DNA of 64,000 nt. It comes from Acidovorax radicis. Lineage in GTDB: Bacteria > Pseudomonadota > Gammaproteobacteria > Burkholderiales > Burkholderiaceae_C. Of this stretch, positions 25,762 to 34,145 are shown in pieces. The stretch's first letter is position 1; every line of letters begins with the position of its first letter. The notes under the pieces were generated by a model that made no database searches, was not told where the DNA came from, and saw only the letters and a list, made by a program, of their open reading frames with translations. The stretch is taken from contig NZ_CP075184.1 in the NCBI RefSeq assembly GCF_020510705.1, positions 186,001 to 250,000 on the forward strand, read 5' to 3'. The position numbers and the translations under genes are program-made.

Positions 25762-27138
25762 ATGAAGCAAGAAACCCAAGCCGCCATCCACCCTCTGGCC
25801 CAGTTGGCCGCCACGCTGCAATGGAGCGACGTGCCCGCACCCGTGCAGCGCCGCGCCGAAGACCTGTGGGTGGACTGGTTCGGCTCGGTGCTGGCCGGCT
25901 GCCAGGCGCGGCCCGTGGCCAGCATCGCGCGCTTTGCGCTGTCGCAGGGCCCGGCCTCGGGCCCCAGCGAAGTCATTGGTCGCGGTGCCAGCAGCTCGCC
26001 GATGATGGCTGCGCTGGCCAACGCCGCCGCCGCGCATGTGGCCGAGCAGGACGATGTGCACAACGGCTCGGTGTTCCACCCGGCGGCCGTAGTGTTCCCG
26101 CCCGCGCTGGCCGTGGCACAAAGCATTGGCGCCAGCGGCGCGCAGCTCATGGCCGCTTGCGTGGCGGGCTACGAGGTGGGCATCCGCGTGGGCGAATTTC
26201 TGGGCCGTAGCCACTACAAGGTGTTCCACACCACGGCCACGGCCGGCACGCTGGCCGCCGCCGCCGCCGTGGGCCGCCTGCTGGAGCTGACGCCCGCGCA
26301 GATGCAGCATGCGTTTGGCTCGGCCGGCACGCAGTCGGCGGGGCTGTGGGAATTTTTGCGCACCGCAGCCGACAGCAAGCAGCTGCACACCGCGCACGCC
26401 GCCGCAGCGGGGCTGATGGCCGCCTACCTGGCCAAGGACGGCTTCACCGGTGCGCAGGACATCTTCACCGGGCCGCAGGGCATGGCCGCGGGCATGTCCA
26501 GCGATGCCAACCCGGCCAGGCTGACGGACGGGCTGGAGGGTGGAAAGGTGAGGCGCTGGGCCACGGCCGAGACGTCGTTCAAATGGCATGCCTCATGCCG
26601 CCACACGCACCCGGCCGCCGACGCGCTGCAGCAGGTCATGCGCGAGCACGGCCTGGCGCCCGCCGACATCGCGCAGGTGGTCTGCCATGTGCACCAGGGC
26701 GCCATCGACGTGCTGGGGCCGGTGGTCTCGCCCGCCACGGTGCACCAGAGCAAGTTCTCCATGGGTACGGTGCTGGCATTGGCGGCGCGTTTTGGCCATG
26801 CGGGTTTGACCGAATTCGACGCGCAGTTCCTGGCCCCGGACACGGTGGCCCTGCGCGAGAAGGTGCGCATGGAGCTGGACCCCGAGGTGGACGGCGCCTA
26901 CCCGCAGCGCTGGATCGGCAAGGTCACCGTGCAGACGACCGACGGCCGCATGCTGCACGGCCGGGTGGACGAGCCCAAGGGCGATCCCGGCAACACCCTG
27001 TCGCGCGAGGAAATCACGGCCAAGGCCTTGCGCCTGGCGGCCTATGGCGGCGCGGTGCCTGCCGTGCAGGCCGAGGCCGCCGTGCAGCACCTGTGGCGGG
27101 TGCAGGAGTGGCCGCGCGTGCAAACGCTGCTGGCGTGA
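25762..27138 (+). CDS. MmgE/PrpD-family protein
   Basis: A 458-residue member of the family containing 2-methylcitrate dehydratase and cis-aconitate decarboxylase. The family signature HVAEQDDVHNGSVFHP (about residues 92-107) is complete, followed by VAGYEVGIRVGEFLG and the C-terminal WHASCRHTHPAADAL segment. In an itaconate-type cluster a dehydratase or decarboxylase making or isomerising a C5/C6 acid is plausible, but the reaction is not known. The start at 25762 has TGGAG 7 bases upstream. Confidence 0.85.
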   Translation: MKQETQAAIHPLAQLAATLQWSDVPAPVQRRAEDLWVDWFGSVLAGCQARPVASIARFALSQGPASGPSEVIGRGASSSPMMAALANAAAAHVAEQDDVHNGSVFHPAAVVFPPALAVAQSIGASGAQLMAACVAGYEVGIRVGEFLGRSHYKVFHTTATAGTLAAAAAVGRLLELTPAQMQHAFGSAGTQSAGLWEFLRTAADSKQLHTAHAAAAGLMAAYLAKDGFTGAQDIFTGPQGMAAGMSSDANPARLTDGLEGGKVRRWATAETSFKWHASCRHTHPAADALQQVMREHGLAPADIAQVVCHVHQGAIDVLGPVVSPATVHQSKFSMGTVLALAARFGHAGLTEFDAQFLAPDTVALREKVRMELDPEVDGAYPQRWIGKVTVQTTDGRMLHGRVDEPKGDPGNTLSREEITAKALRLAAYGGAVPAVQAEAAVQHLWRVQEWPRVQTLLA

Positions 27139-27166
27139 CCCCCGTTTTCCAAAAAAGAAAGCCTCC

Positions 27167-28036
27167 ATGTTTGATTCGATGGCCCAGGCCTGTTCCTTTC
27201 TGTTCGTGCCCGCCACCCAGCCCGAGCGGCTACCCAAGGCCCTGGCCAGCGGCGCCGACGTGGTGATCGCCGACTGGGAAGACGCCGTGGCCCCCGCCGA
27301 CAAGGAACGCGCCCGTGCCGCACTGGCGCAGGCCGTGGGCACGCTGGAGAAATCGGCGCGTGCGCGCCTGCTGGTGCGCATCAACAGCGAGGGTTCCCCG
27401 TGGTTTGCTGCCGACCTGCAGGCCCTGGCGCAACTCACGGCGCAGGGACTTGCCGGTGCCGTGGTGCCGAAGGCCGAGCGCGCATCAACGCTGCAGGCTG
27501 TGGTCCAGGCGGGTGGGCCGCAGGCGGCCCTGGTGCCACTGGTGGAAAGCGTGGCGGGTCTTGCCGCCGCCGACGCGCTGGCGGCCGCGCCGCAGGTGGT
27601 TCGCCTGGCCTTCGGGCACCTGGACTTCCAGGTCGATGCCGGCATGGCCTGTGGTGACACCGAAGAAGAACTGCTGCCCGTGCGCCTGGCCCTGGTATTC
27701 GCCTCGCGCCGCGCGGGGCTGGCCGCACCCCTTGACGGCGTGACGGTGGACACGCGCAACCCCGAGCGCATGGCCCGCGACGCCGAGCGCGCCCGGCGCA
27801 TGGGCTTTGGCGGCAAGCTGTGCATCCACCCGGCACAGGTGCCGGTGCTGCATGCCGCCTTCGACCCCGACGAAGCGGCCGTGGCCCACGCGCTGCGCGT
27901 GCAGCAGGCGCTGCAGCAGGCCGGTGGCGGCGTCTGCGTGCTTGACGGTCGCATGGTGGATGCGCCGGTGCTGGCGCAGGCGCAGCACACCCTGCAGCGC
28001 CACGCCCGCGCGCAGCAGCGCCTGGCCTTTCGCTGA
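27167..28036 (+). CDS. ccl: HpcH/HpaI/CitE-family CoA ester lyase, citramalyl-CoA lyase-like
   Basis: A 289-residue TIM-barrel lyase of the CitE-like family. It shows SFLFVPATQPERLPKAL, GADVVIADWEDAV (Mg-binding acid region), RINSEGSPWF (CoA/substrate Arg), VPKAERA, PLVESVAGL (Glu) and RLAFGHLDFQVDAGM (Asp). The expected reaction is cleavage of (S)-citramalyl-CoA to acetyl-CoA and pyruvate, the last step of itaconate breakdown. Malyl-CoA lyase activity is the main alternative. The ATG at 27167 follows an AAAGAAAG stretch 6 bases upstream and lies 28 bp after MmgE/PrpD. Confidence 0.85.
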   Translation: MFDSMAQACSFLFVPATQPERLPKALASGADVVIADWEDAVAPADKERARAALAQAVGTLEKSARARLLVRINSEGSPWFAADLQALAQLTAQGLAGAVVPKAERASTLQAVVQAGGPQAALVPLVESVAGLAAADALAAAPQVVRLAFGHLDFQVDAGMACGDTEEELLPVRLALVFASRRAGLAAPLDGVTVDTRNPERMARDAERARRMGFGGKLCIHPAQVPVLHAAFDPDEAAVAHALRVQQALQQAGGGVCVLDGRMVDAPVLAQAQHTLQRHARAQQRLAFR

Positions 28037-28111
28037 AACCGGCCAAAGCGCGCAAGTGCATACCGCGTGTGCGCAAGGCAGCGCGAAGCCGCAGACCGCA
28101 CCCCGCGCCCG

Positions 28112-28117
28112 CACAAT
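28112..28117 (+). promoter_or_regulatory. Candidate -10 element (CACAAT) close to the MFS start codon
   Basis: CACAAT ends six bases before the ATG at 28124, the same layout as the LysR (5083) and metH (45952) genes. No clear -35 is visible. It could let the transporter be expressed apart from the upstream operon. Confidence 0.3.
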
Positions 28118-28123
28118 CACTCC

Positions 28124-29374
28124 ATGCCATCAACGTCCACTTCCTCCACGGTCAAACCGTCCCCCGCGCAACCTCTTTGGGTGATGTTGCTGGCCCTGCT
28201 GTCGGGCTTTGCACTGAGCCAGGCGTACCGCACCACCACCTCCATCGTGGCCCAGGGCCTGCAGGTGGATTTCGGCCTGCAGGCCTCATCGCTGGGCGCA
28301 TTTGCGGGGCTGTTCGGCCTGTCCTTTGGCGTGGCGCAATTGCTCATGGGCATTGGCCTGGACCGCTACGGCTTGCGCCGCACGGTGCTTGCGGCTGCGC
28401 CCCTGGGCATTGCTGGCGCCGCCTTGTCGGCCCTGGCGCCCAGCTACGGCTGGCTCATGGCCGGGCAGGTGCTTATCGGGGTTGGCTATTCGCCGGCCTT
28501 TGTGGCCTGCACGCTGTTCATTGCCCGGCATTTTTCGGCCGAGCGGTTTGCTTTTTTCTCGGGCATGTCCATGGGGGTGGGCGGCCTGGGCCTGCTGTTC
28601 ACCGGCACGCCGTTGGCCTGGGTGGTGCAGCACTGGGGGTGGCGCGCGGGTTTCGGCGTGCTCTCCACGCTGAGCGCGCTGTCGTGGCTGCTGATCTTCG
28701 CGCTGGTGCGTGAGCCTGTGCACCCTGACGCCCCGCCGCGCGCCCCAGAAAGCTGGGGGCAGGCCCTGGCGGGCTTTGCCGCGCTGCTTACCTTGCCCCA
28801 CACCTGGGGCGTCATCGTGTTGGGCATGTCGTGTTACGCGGCTTTCCTGTCGCTGCGCGGCCTGTGGCTGGGGCCGCTGCTGATGGATCGCTTTGGCTTC
28901 TCGCTGCTCGACAGCGGCAACGTGGCGTTGGCGCTGTCGTTGATCGCCCTGTTCACGCCGGCCGTGTTCGGGCGCATGGACCCGGGCATGCATCGGCGCC
29001 GGGCCTGGGTGGGCAACGCCTCGCTGTTGATGGCCAGCCTGTTTGCGGTCATGGCCTTTTTGCACCACGGTGGCGCCACCGTGGCGCTGATGATTCTGAT
29101 GGGGCTGCTTTCCGGCTACAGCATCCTGCAATACAGCGATGCGCGGTCGTCCTATCCGCCCGAGTTGACCGGGCGTGCGCTCTCCCTTTTCACCATGGCC
29201 ATGTTCCTGGGCGTGGCCCTGATGCAATCGGTGACGGGCGCACTGGGCGCTTGGGCCGGGGCCCGGGGCATGGAGCCTTACCGTGTGGTGCTCTTGGCCA
29301 TTGCCGCCTGGCTCGCGCTGGCCTCGTTGGCGTTTCGGTTGCTGCCAGCGCCGCCGCTGTTAAAGCCACGTTGA
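28124..29374 (+). CDS. MFS-family transporter
   Basis: A 416-residue carrier with 12 predicted hydrophobic helices. Segment 1 is VMLLALLSGFALSQAYRTTT. The MFS loop motif between helices 2 and 3 reads GIGLDRYGLRRTVL, and GVGYSPAFVACTLFIARHFS belongs to helix 4. It follows the ccl-like gene by 87 bp in the same direction, so it probably imports a substrate of that pathway, in place of the TRAP transporter found at the P. aeruginosa locus. The first 18 residues are Ser/Thr/Pro-rich and cytoplasmic. Confidence 0.88.
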   Translation: MPSTSTSSTVKPSPAQPLWVMLLALLSGFALSQAYRTTTSIVAQGLQVDFGLQASSLGAFAGLFGLSFGVAQLLMGIGLDRYGLRRTVLAAAPLGIAGAALSALAPSYGWLMAGQVLIGVGYSPAFVACTLFIARHFSAERFAFFSGMSMGVGGLGLLFTGTPLAWVVQHWGWRAGFGVLSTLSALSWLLIFALVREPVHPDAPPRAPESWGQALAGFAALLTLPHTWGVIVLGMSCYAAFLSLRGLWLGPLLMDRFGFSLLDSGNVALALSLIALFTPAVFGRMDPGMHRRRAWVGNASLLMASLFAVMAFLHHGGATVALMILMGLLSGYSILQYSDARSSYPPELTGRALSLFTMAMFLGVALMQSVTGALGAWAGARGMEPYRVVLLAIAAWLALASLAFRLLPAPPLLKPR

Positions 29375-29433
29375 ATCCCCGCGTTGATGGGCACACCGTG
29401 GCGGGGAGCCTGCCTTGCGCTGCCCCGCGCTGC

Positions 29434-30555
29434 CTAGGGTGCTGAGCGCTGCCGCCACACCGCCTGCGCGCCAGCCTGGCCCAGCCCTTCCATGATCGCC
29501 TGCGTGTGCGCGCCCGGCAGGCAGGCGTCTGCGGGTGTATAGGCCGCGCCATCGAAGCGCGGTGCGGGGGTGGCCTGCAGCACGCCCTGGTGTTCGGCGT
29601 ACACGCCGCGCGCACGCATGTGGGGGTGCTGCGCGGCCTCCAGGGGGCTGAGCACGGCGCCAAAGCAGGCATCCGTGGGCTCCAGCAGCGCCTGCCAGTG
29701 CGCGCGTGGCTGCGCCAGGAAGAGGGTGGCAAGGCGCGCGCGGCGCACGGGCCAGACGGGCTTGTCCCATTGCGCACCCACGAAATCAGGATCTGCCGCG
29801 AGCCCCAGCGCATCGAGCAGCACGTCGTAGAACTGCGGCTCCAGGGCGCCGATGGTGATGTGCTTGCCGTCTGCGCAGACATAGGTGTCGTAGAACGGCG
29901 CGCTGTCGTGGATGCTCTGCCCGCGCACGTCGGCCACCAGGCCATTTTGGCGCGCGCTGAGCATCAGGTTCAGCATGTGGGCCGAGCCGTCCACGATGGC
30001 CGCGTCCACCACCGTGCCGCGGCCCGTGGCGCGCGCCTGCACGATGCCCGACAGCAGCCCCGTCATCAGGTAGAGGGCACCGCCGCCGATGTCGCCCAGC
30101 ACGGCAAAGGGCGACACGGGCCGCGCGTCAAAGGGGCCGCAGCCCCACAGCGCGCCACTGACGGCGGCGTAGTTGGTGTCGTGTCCGGCACGCGGCGCCA
30201 GCGGCCCGCTCTGGCCCCAGCCGGTCATGCGCCCGTACACCAGGCGGGGGTTGATGCGTTGGCACTCCTCGGGGCCCAGGCCCAGGCGCTCCATCACGCC
30301 GGGGCGCATGCCCTCAATGAGCGCATCGGCCTCGGCCACCAGCGCCAGCACCAGCTGGCGGCCCCCCTCGGTCTTGAGGTCGGCGAACACCGAGCGCTTG
30401 CCCCGGTTGAGCAGCGGGCCCGTGGGCGTCTTGCCCTTGGCCTCGCGCACCACCGAGATCACATCCGCCCCCAGGTCGGCCAGGTGCATGGCACAAAACG
30501 GCCCCGGCCCCAGGCCACCAATCTCCAGCACACGTACGCTGTCCAGAACCTTCAC
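29434..30555 (-). CDS. CaiB-family protein, alpha-methylacyl-CoA racemase-like
   Basis: A 373-residue protein. The fold start is VKVLDSVRVLEIGGLGPGPF. GRMTGWGQSGPLAPRAGHD, NYAAVSGALWG and the long insertion VSPFAVLGDIGGGALYLMTG match alpha-methylacyl-CoA racemase (AMACR), with the catalytic His in AGHD and the Asp in TVVDAAIVDG. Such enzymes epimerise 2-methylacyl-CoA so that dehydrogenases can act on it. No ATG fits: the GTG at 30555 with GGAGAC five bases upstream is the start. It ends the leftward operon, 43 bp after the IclR gene, and implies branched-chain substrates. Confidence 0.85.
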   Translation of the reverse strand: MKVLDSVRVLEIGGLGPGPFCAMHLADLGADVISVVREAKGKTPTGPLLNRGKRSVFADLKTEGGRQLVLALVAEADALIEGMRPGVMERLGLGPEECQRINPRLVYGRMTGWGQSGPLAPRAGHDTNYAAVSGALWGCGPFDARPVSPFAVLGDIGGGALYLMTGLLSGIVQARATGRGTVVDAAIVDGSAHMLNLMLSARQNGLVADVRGQSIHDSAPFYDTYVCADGKHITIGALEPQFYDVLLDALGLAADPDFVGAQWDKPVWPVRRARLATLFLAQPRAHWQALLEPTDACFGAVLSPLEAAQHPHMRARGVYAEHQGVLQATPAPRFDGAAYTPADACLPGAHTQAIMEGLGQAGAQAVWRQRSAP

Positions 30556-30598
30556 GATGTCTCCTTCGGTTGTGTTGTGTGTTGCTGGAGAGGGCGCG

Positions 30599-31387
30599 TC
30601 ACGACAGGCCCGAGGTCCCAAGCACGCTCTCTACCGACCGCACCAGCGTGCGCAGGCGCGGGCCGACCTCGGTCTCCAGCTTGCCGCACAGGGGGCTGTA
30701 GACGGGCAGCGTCACGGCGAACACCCACAGCTCGCCGTCCTGCGGCTTGGACATGGCCACGGCGATCGACTCCAGCTCGCGGTGCAGGTCGCCGTGGCTG
30801 CGGCAAAAGCCGTTCGCGGCCAGATCGTGGCGTGCATCGTCGAGCCGCTGATCCAGCCAATCGGCGCGCTGCGGGTCTGTGGCGCGCAGGTCGCGCAGGT
30901 AGGCGTTGCGCTCCATATCGGGCAGGCCCAGCAGATAGGCGCGGCCCGAGGCGGTGCGCGACAGCGAGGTGCGCACGCCCACCTCGGGCCGGAAGATGGG
31001 GTTGCCCAGGCTGTTGGCCTGCTCCACAAGGCACAGCTCGCGCCGAAAGCCCACCGCCAGCTGCACTTGCCCCTCGGTCAGGTCGGCCAGCGCCTGCATC
31101 TGCGGCCGGGCGAATTGCCGCAGGGCCAGGCGGGTGAGCACCGGCGAGGACAGGCCGAGCAGGCCCAGCCCGGGCACGTACTTGGACAGCCGCTCCGAGT
31201 AGCGCAGCAGGCCCAACTCGCACAAGGTGTCCGTGAGGCGGAACAGCGTGGGCTTGGGCAGGCCGGTCAGGTCCATCAGTTCCTTGGCGCTGAGCTCCTG
31301 GCATTTGTTCGAAAAGCACCGCAATATGGAAACGCCGCGCACCAGGGCGCTGACCAATTTGCCGTCTGGATCTGCGTTCACGTTCAC
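30599..31387 (-). CDS. IclR-family transcriptional regulator
   Basis: A 262-residue regulator with an N-terminal winged helix (LVSALVRGVSILRCFS, ELSAKELMDLTGLPKPTLFR) and a C-terminal effector domain (LSRTASGRAYLLGL, AVTLPVYSPLCGK). No ATG is present. The GTG at 31387 has GAGG five bases upstream. A GTG at 31444 that overlaps the stop of the preceding hydratase gene (GTGA) is the alternative and would add 19 residues. Lying inside the acyl-CoA operon it probably regulates this locus, with an acyl-CoA or acid as effector. Confidence 0.88.
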   Translation of the reverse strand: MNVNADPDGKLVSALVRGVSILRCFSNKCQELSAKELMDLTGLPKPTLFRLTDTLCELGLLRYSERLSKYVPGLGLLGLSSPVLTRLALRQFARPQMQALADLTEGQVQLAVGFRRELCLVEQANSLGNPIFRPEVGVRTSLSRTASGRAYLLGLPDMERNAYLRDLRATDPQRADWLDQRLDDARHDLAANGFCRSHGDLHRELESIAVAMSKPQDGELWVFAVTLPVYSPLCGKLETEVGPRLRTLVRSVESVLGTSGLS

Positions 31388-31440
31388 ATGGACCTCGAAA
31401 AACCGCTGATTTTCGCTTGATTCATTGGCAGCCCACGCTC

Positions 31441-32235
31441 TCACGCCTGCGGCCACTGAAAGGGCAGCGGTTTTTTCTCCAGAAAGCAGTGCACGGCCTC
31501 GCGGTGTTCGGGCGTGCCCATGGCCAGGGCCTGGGCGTTGGCTTCCTGCTCCAGCAGCGAAGGCAGGTCGCTGGCGGTCAGGCTCAGCGAGCGCTTGATC
31601 AGGCTCAGCGCCACCGGCGAGGCGTTTACAAAGCTGTGCGCGATCACGTGGGCGCGTGCTTGCAGTGCCTCGGGTTCGGCCAGTTCAAAGGCAATGCCCA
31701 GCCGCAGCGCTTCCTGCGCAGACACCTCGCGCCCCGACAGCATCAGCTCACGCACACGCTGCACGCCGACGACGCGCGGCAGGGTATAGAACGCCGCGCA
31801 GTCCGGCACCACGCCCATGCGGATGAAAGACATGGCAAAGCGCGCGCGTGTGCTGGCGATGATGAAGTCGGCCGCCAGCGCCAAGCTGAAGCCCGCGCCA
31901 TAGGCCGCGCCATCCACGGCCGCGACCACCGGCTTGTCCAGCAGCATCAGGTCCTTGAGCCAGTCGTGCAGGCTGGTCAGGCGGCGGCGCCAGCCACCGT
32001 TGTCCAGGCCGCTGGCCGCTATGTTGCCCAGGTCGCCGCCCGAGCAGAAATGTGCGCCCGCGCCCGTCAGCACCAGCGCGCGAATGGCCGGGTCGCCCTG
32101 CACCTGGCGCACCACCTCGGCCATCTCACCGCGCATGGCGGGGTCGAAGGCGTTGCGTTTGTCGGGGTTGCTCAGGGTCAGCGTGGCCACGCCGTCCTGC
32201 ACCTCGAAAGCGATGCGTTCATAGCTTGTGGTCAT
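31441..32235 (-). CDS. Enoyl-CoA hydratase/isomerase family protein
   Basis: A 264-residue crotonase-fold enzyme. Oxyanion segments are GAHFCSGGDLGNIA and AAVDGAAYGAGFSLALAADF. The catalytic acid region is FIRMGVVPDCAAFYTLPRVV, with Asp where PaaG-type isomerases have it. Its ATG overlaps the stop of the preceding SDR (ATGA), so both are translationally coupled. That SDR resembles 2,4-dienoyl-CoA reductase, and a reductase plus isomerase pair is what is needed to process unsaturated acyl-CoAs. It is near-identical in layout, not in sequence, to the gene at 19317. Confidence 0.9.
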   Translation of the reverse strand: MTTSYERIAFEVQDGVATLTLSNPDKRNAFDPAMRGEMAEVVRQVQGDPAIRALVLTGAGAHFCSGGDLGNIAASGLDNGGWRRRLTSLHDWLKDLMLLDKPVVAAVDGAAYGAGFSLALAADFIIASTRARFAMSFIRMGVVPDCAAFYTLPRVVGVQRVRELMLSGREVSAQEALRLGIAFELAEPEALQARAHVIAHSFVNASPVALSLIKRSLSLTASDLPSLLEQEANAQALAMGTPEHREAVHCFLEKKPLPFQWPQA

Positions 32236-33038
32236 GCCGCGCTCCGGGGCACATAGGACGCGCGCATGTCGCGTCCACCGTGCAGCGATGAGCCACCGTC
32301 CACGGGGATGACGGCGCCCGTCACAAAGCTGGCCTGCGGCGACGACAGGAACAGCGCCACGTGGGCAATGTCCTCCAGCGTGCCCATGCGTTGCAACGGC
32401 ACGGTGGCGACCGCGTTGGCCAGCGCCTCAGGGGTGGGCGCAAGCCGGCGCATGCCTTCGGTATCGGCAATGGGGCCGGGCGCTATGGCGTTCACGCGCA
32501 CGCCTGCCTCGCCCCATTCCATGGCCAGCACGCGCGTCATCATGTCGATGCCGGCCTTGGCCGCGCAGGCGTGCACCTGGTACATGGTGGGGTTGACGCC
32601 CTGTGGCGCCGAAATGTTGATGACGCTGGCACCTGGCTTCCTCAGCATCGGATAGGCTAGGCGCAACACGTGGAAAGTGCCGTTCAGGTCAATGTCGATC
32701 ACGGTCTTGAAGCCGTTGGGCGACAAGTCCTTGGCGGGGGCAATGAAGTTGCCCGCAGCGCCCGAGACCAGCACATCGATGTCACCGAACTGCGCATGCG
32801 CCTGGCGTAGCGCGGTTTCCACCGCCACCGGGTCGCGCACATCGGTGCTGATGCCCAGCGCCTGCGCACCCAGCGCGCGCAGCCCGTCGGCCGCCTGCTG
32901 CACCTTGTCGGGCGATCGGCTCATCACGGTGACATGGGCGCCCGCGCGGGCAAACGCCTGGGCGATGCCGAGATTGATGCCACTGCTGCCGCCAGCCACG
33001 AACACGTGGCGGCCTGCGAAGGTTGGGGGGATGTGCAT
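32232..33038 (-). CDS. SDR-family 2,4-dienoyl-CoA reductase-like protein
   Basis: A 268-residue SDR. The cofactor motif is VFVAGGSSGINLGIAQAFA. The catalytic region reads YQVHACAAKAGIDMMTR with RVNAIAPGPIADTEGMRR. The QVHAxxAKA segment and the GPI-TEGxRR stretch closely resemble peroxisomal 2,4-dienoyl-CoA reductase (DECR2), a branch in which the usual YxxxK Tyr is absent; here Ala stands four before the Lys. An NADPH-dependent reduction of dienoyl-CoA is therefore favoured over alcohol oxidation. The start at 33038 is 9 bp after the Bug gene stop. Confidence 0.82.
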   Translation of the reverse strand: MHIPPTFAGRHVFVAGGSSGINLGIAQAFARAGAHVTVMSRSPDKVQQAADGLRALGAQALGISTDVRDPVAVETALRQAHAQFGDIDVLVSGAAGNFIAPAKDLSPNGFKTVIDIDLNGTFHVLRLAYPMLRKPGASVINISAPQGVNPTMYQVHACAAKAGIDMMTRVLAMEWGEAGVRVNAIAPGPIADTEGMRRLAPTPEALANAVATVPLQRMGTLEDIAHVALFLSSPQASFVTGAVIPVDGGSSLHGGRDMRASYVPRSAA

Positions 33039-33047
33039 GGTGTGTCC

Positions 33048-34046
33048 TCAATCCAGTTGCAATTTCTGGCTGCGAATCAAGTCGCCCCAGTCCTGGCGGT
33101 CGCGCTCCACGATCTTCGAGAACTGCTCGCTCGCCATGCCGCCGGGGCGGCCACCGAGTTCGCGGTAGCGCTGGACCACGGCCGGGTCCTGCAACACAGC
33201 GATGAGGTTGTCGGTGAGCTTCTTCACCACCGCCGGTGGCGTCTTGGCGGGCACGAAAAAGCCCATCCAGCCCACCTTGTCGAAGTCCTTCATGCCCAGC
33301 TCGGCCATGGTGGGCACGTCGGGCAGCTCGGGCTCGCGCGTGGCGCCGGTCACGGCCAGCGCGCGCAGCTTGCCGTCCTTGACGTGGCCCAGCGATCCCG
33401 TGAGGTTGTCGAACATGAATTGCGTTTCGCCGCCCACGATGGCCATGGTGGCCGGGGCGGAGCCCTTGTAGGGCACATGGACCACATCGACGCCCGCGCT
33501 CTGGCGCAGCAGCTCACCCATCAGGTGCGTGGTCTGGCCCACGCCCGCAGACGAAAACGCCAGCTTGCCCGGCTCGCGCTTGGCGGCGGCGACGAGGTCT
33601 TTCAGGCTTTTGATGGGCGACTTCACCGGCACGACCAGCACGTTGGCGAACGAGATCATGTCGGTCAACGCAATGAAGTCCTCGGCCTTGTAGGGGAGCT
33701 TCTGGTAGGCGGTGTAATTGATGGCGTTGGAGCCGGTGTTGCCCACCAGCACGGTGTAGCCGTCAGGCTGGGAGCGCGCCACGAGGCTGCTGCCCAACGA
33801 GCCGCCCGCGCCGGGCTTGTTGTCCACCACGATGGGCTGGCCCAGCCGCTCGCTGAGCTTTTGTGCCATGAAGCGTGCAGGCGTGTCGGTGGTGCCGCCG
33901 GCCGCACCGGGCACGACGAAGGTGATGGGACGCGTGGGCCACGCGGCGTCGGCCCGGGCGGGCTGCGACGTCGCCAGCGCGGCCAGGCCCAGCAGGGCGC
34001 TAGCGCCCGCCAGGCGCAGCGCTTGGCGGTGATGGTGGAAAGGCAT
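33048..34046 (-). CDS. Bug/TctC-family periplasmic solute receptor
   Basis: A 332-residue receptor. The signal peptide is ALRLAGASALLGLAALATS with cleavage near ARADA. Ligand loop PITFVVPGAAGGTTDTPAR, then GYTVLVGNTGSNAIN, VVHVPYKGSAPATMAIVGG and LPDVPTMAELG. The ATG at 34046 has GGAGACA upstream. It lies inside the leftward operon, between a crotonase gene and the DECR-like SDR. Confidence 0.92.
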   Translation of the reverse strand: MPFHHHRQALRLAGASALLGLAALATSQPARADAAWPTRPITFVVPGAAGGTTDTPARFMAQKLSERLGQPIVVDNKPGAGGSLGSSLVARSQPDGYTVLVGNTGSNAINYTAYQKLPYKAEDFIALTDMISFANVLVVPVKSPIKSLKDLVAAAKREPGKLAFSSAGVGQTTHLMGELLRQSAGVDVVHVPYKGSAPATMAIVGGETQFMFDNLTGSLGHVKDGKLRALAVTGATREPELPDVPTMAELGMKDFDKVGWMGFFVPAKTPPAVVKKLTDNLIAVLQDPAVVQRYRELGGRPGGMASEQFSKIVERDRQDWGDLIRSQKLQLD

Positions 34047-34083
34047 GTTTTGTCTCCTTCGGTCCTGGTAGTGCTGGGCTGTC

Positions 34084-34143
34084 AATTGCTATTGAATAAA
34101 TAGCGTATTGCGCTTTATGGACGGGCGTTTGAGCCTCTTATTT
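34084..34143 (+). repeat. Type-A short palindromic repeat, copy 7 (degenerate)
   Basis: ATTGAATAAATAGCGTATTG, CGCTTTA, spacer, GGGCGTTTGAGCC. It is next to the stop of the crotonase gene at 34146 and upstream of the Bug gene in the same operon. The stem is weaker than in copies 5 and 8. Confidence 0.55.
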
Positions 34144-34145
34144 CA

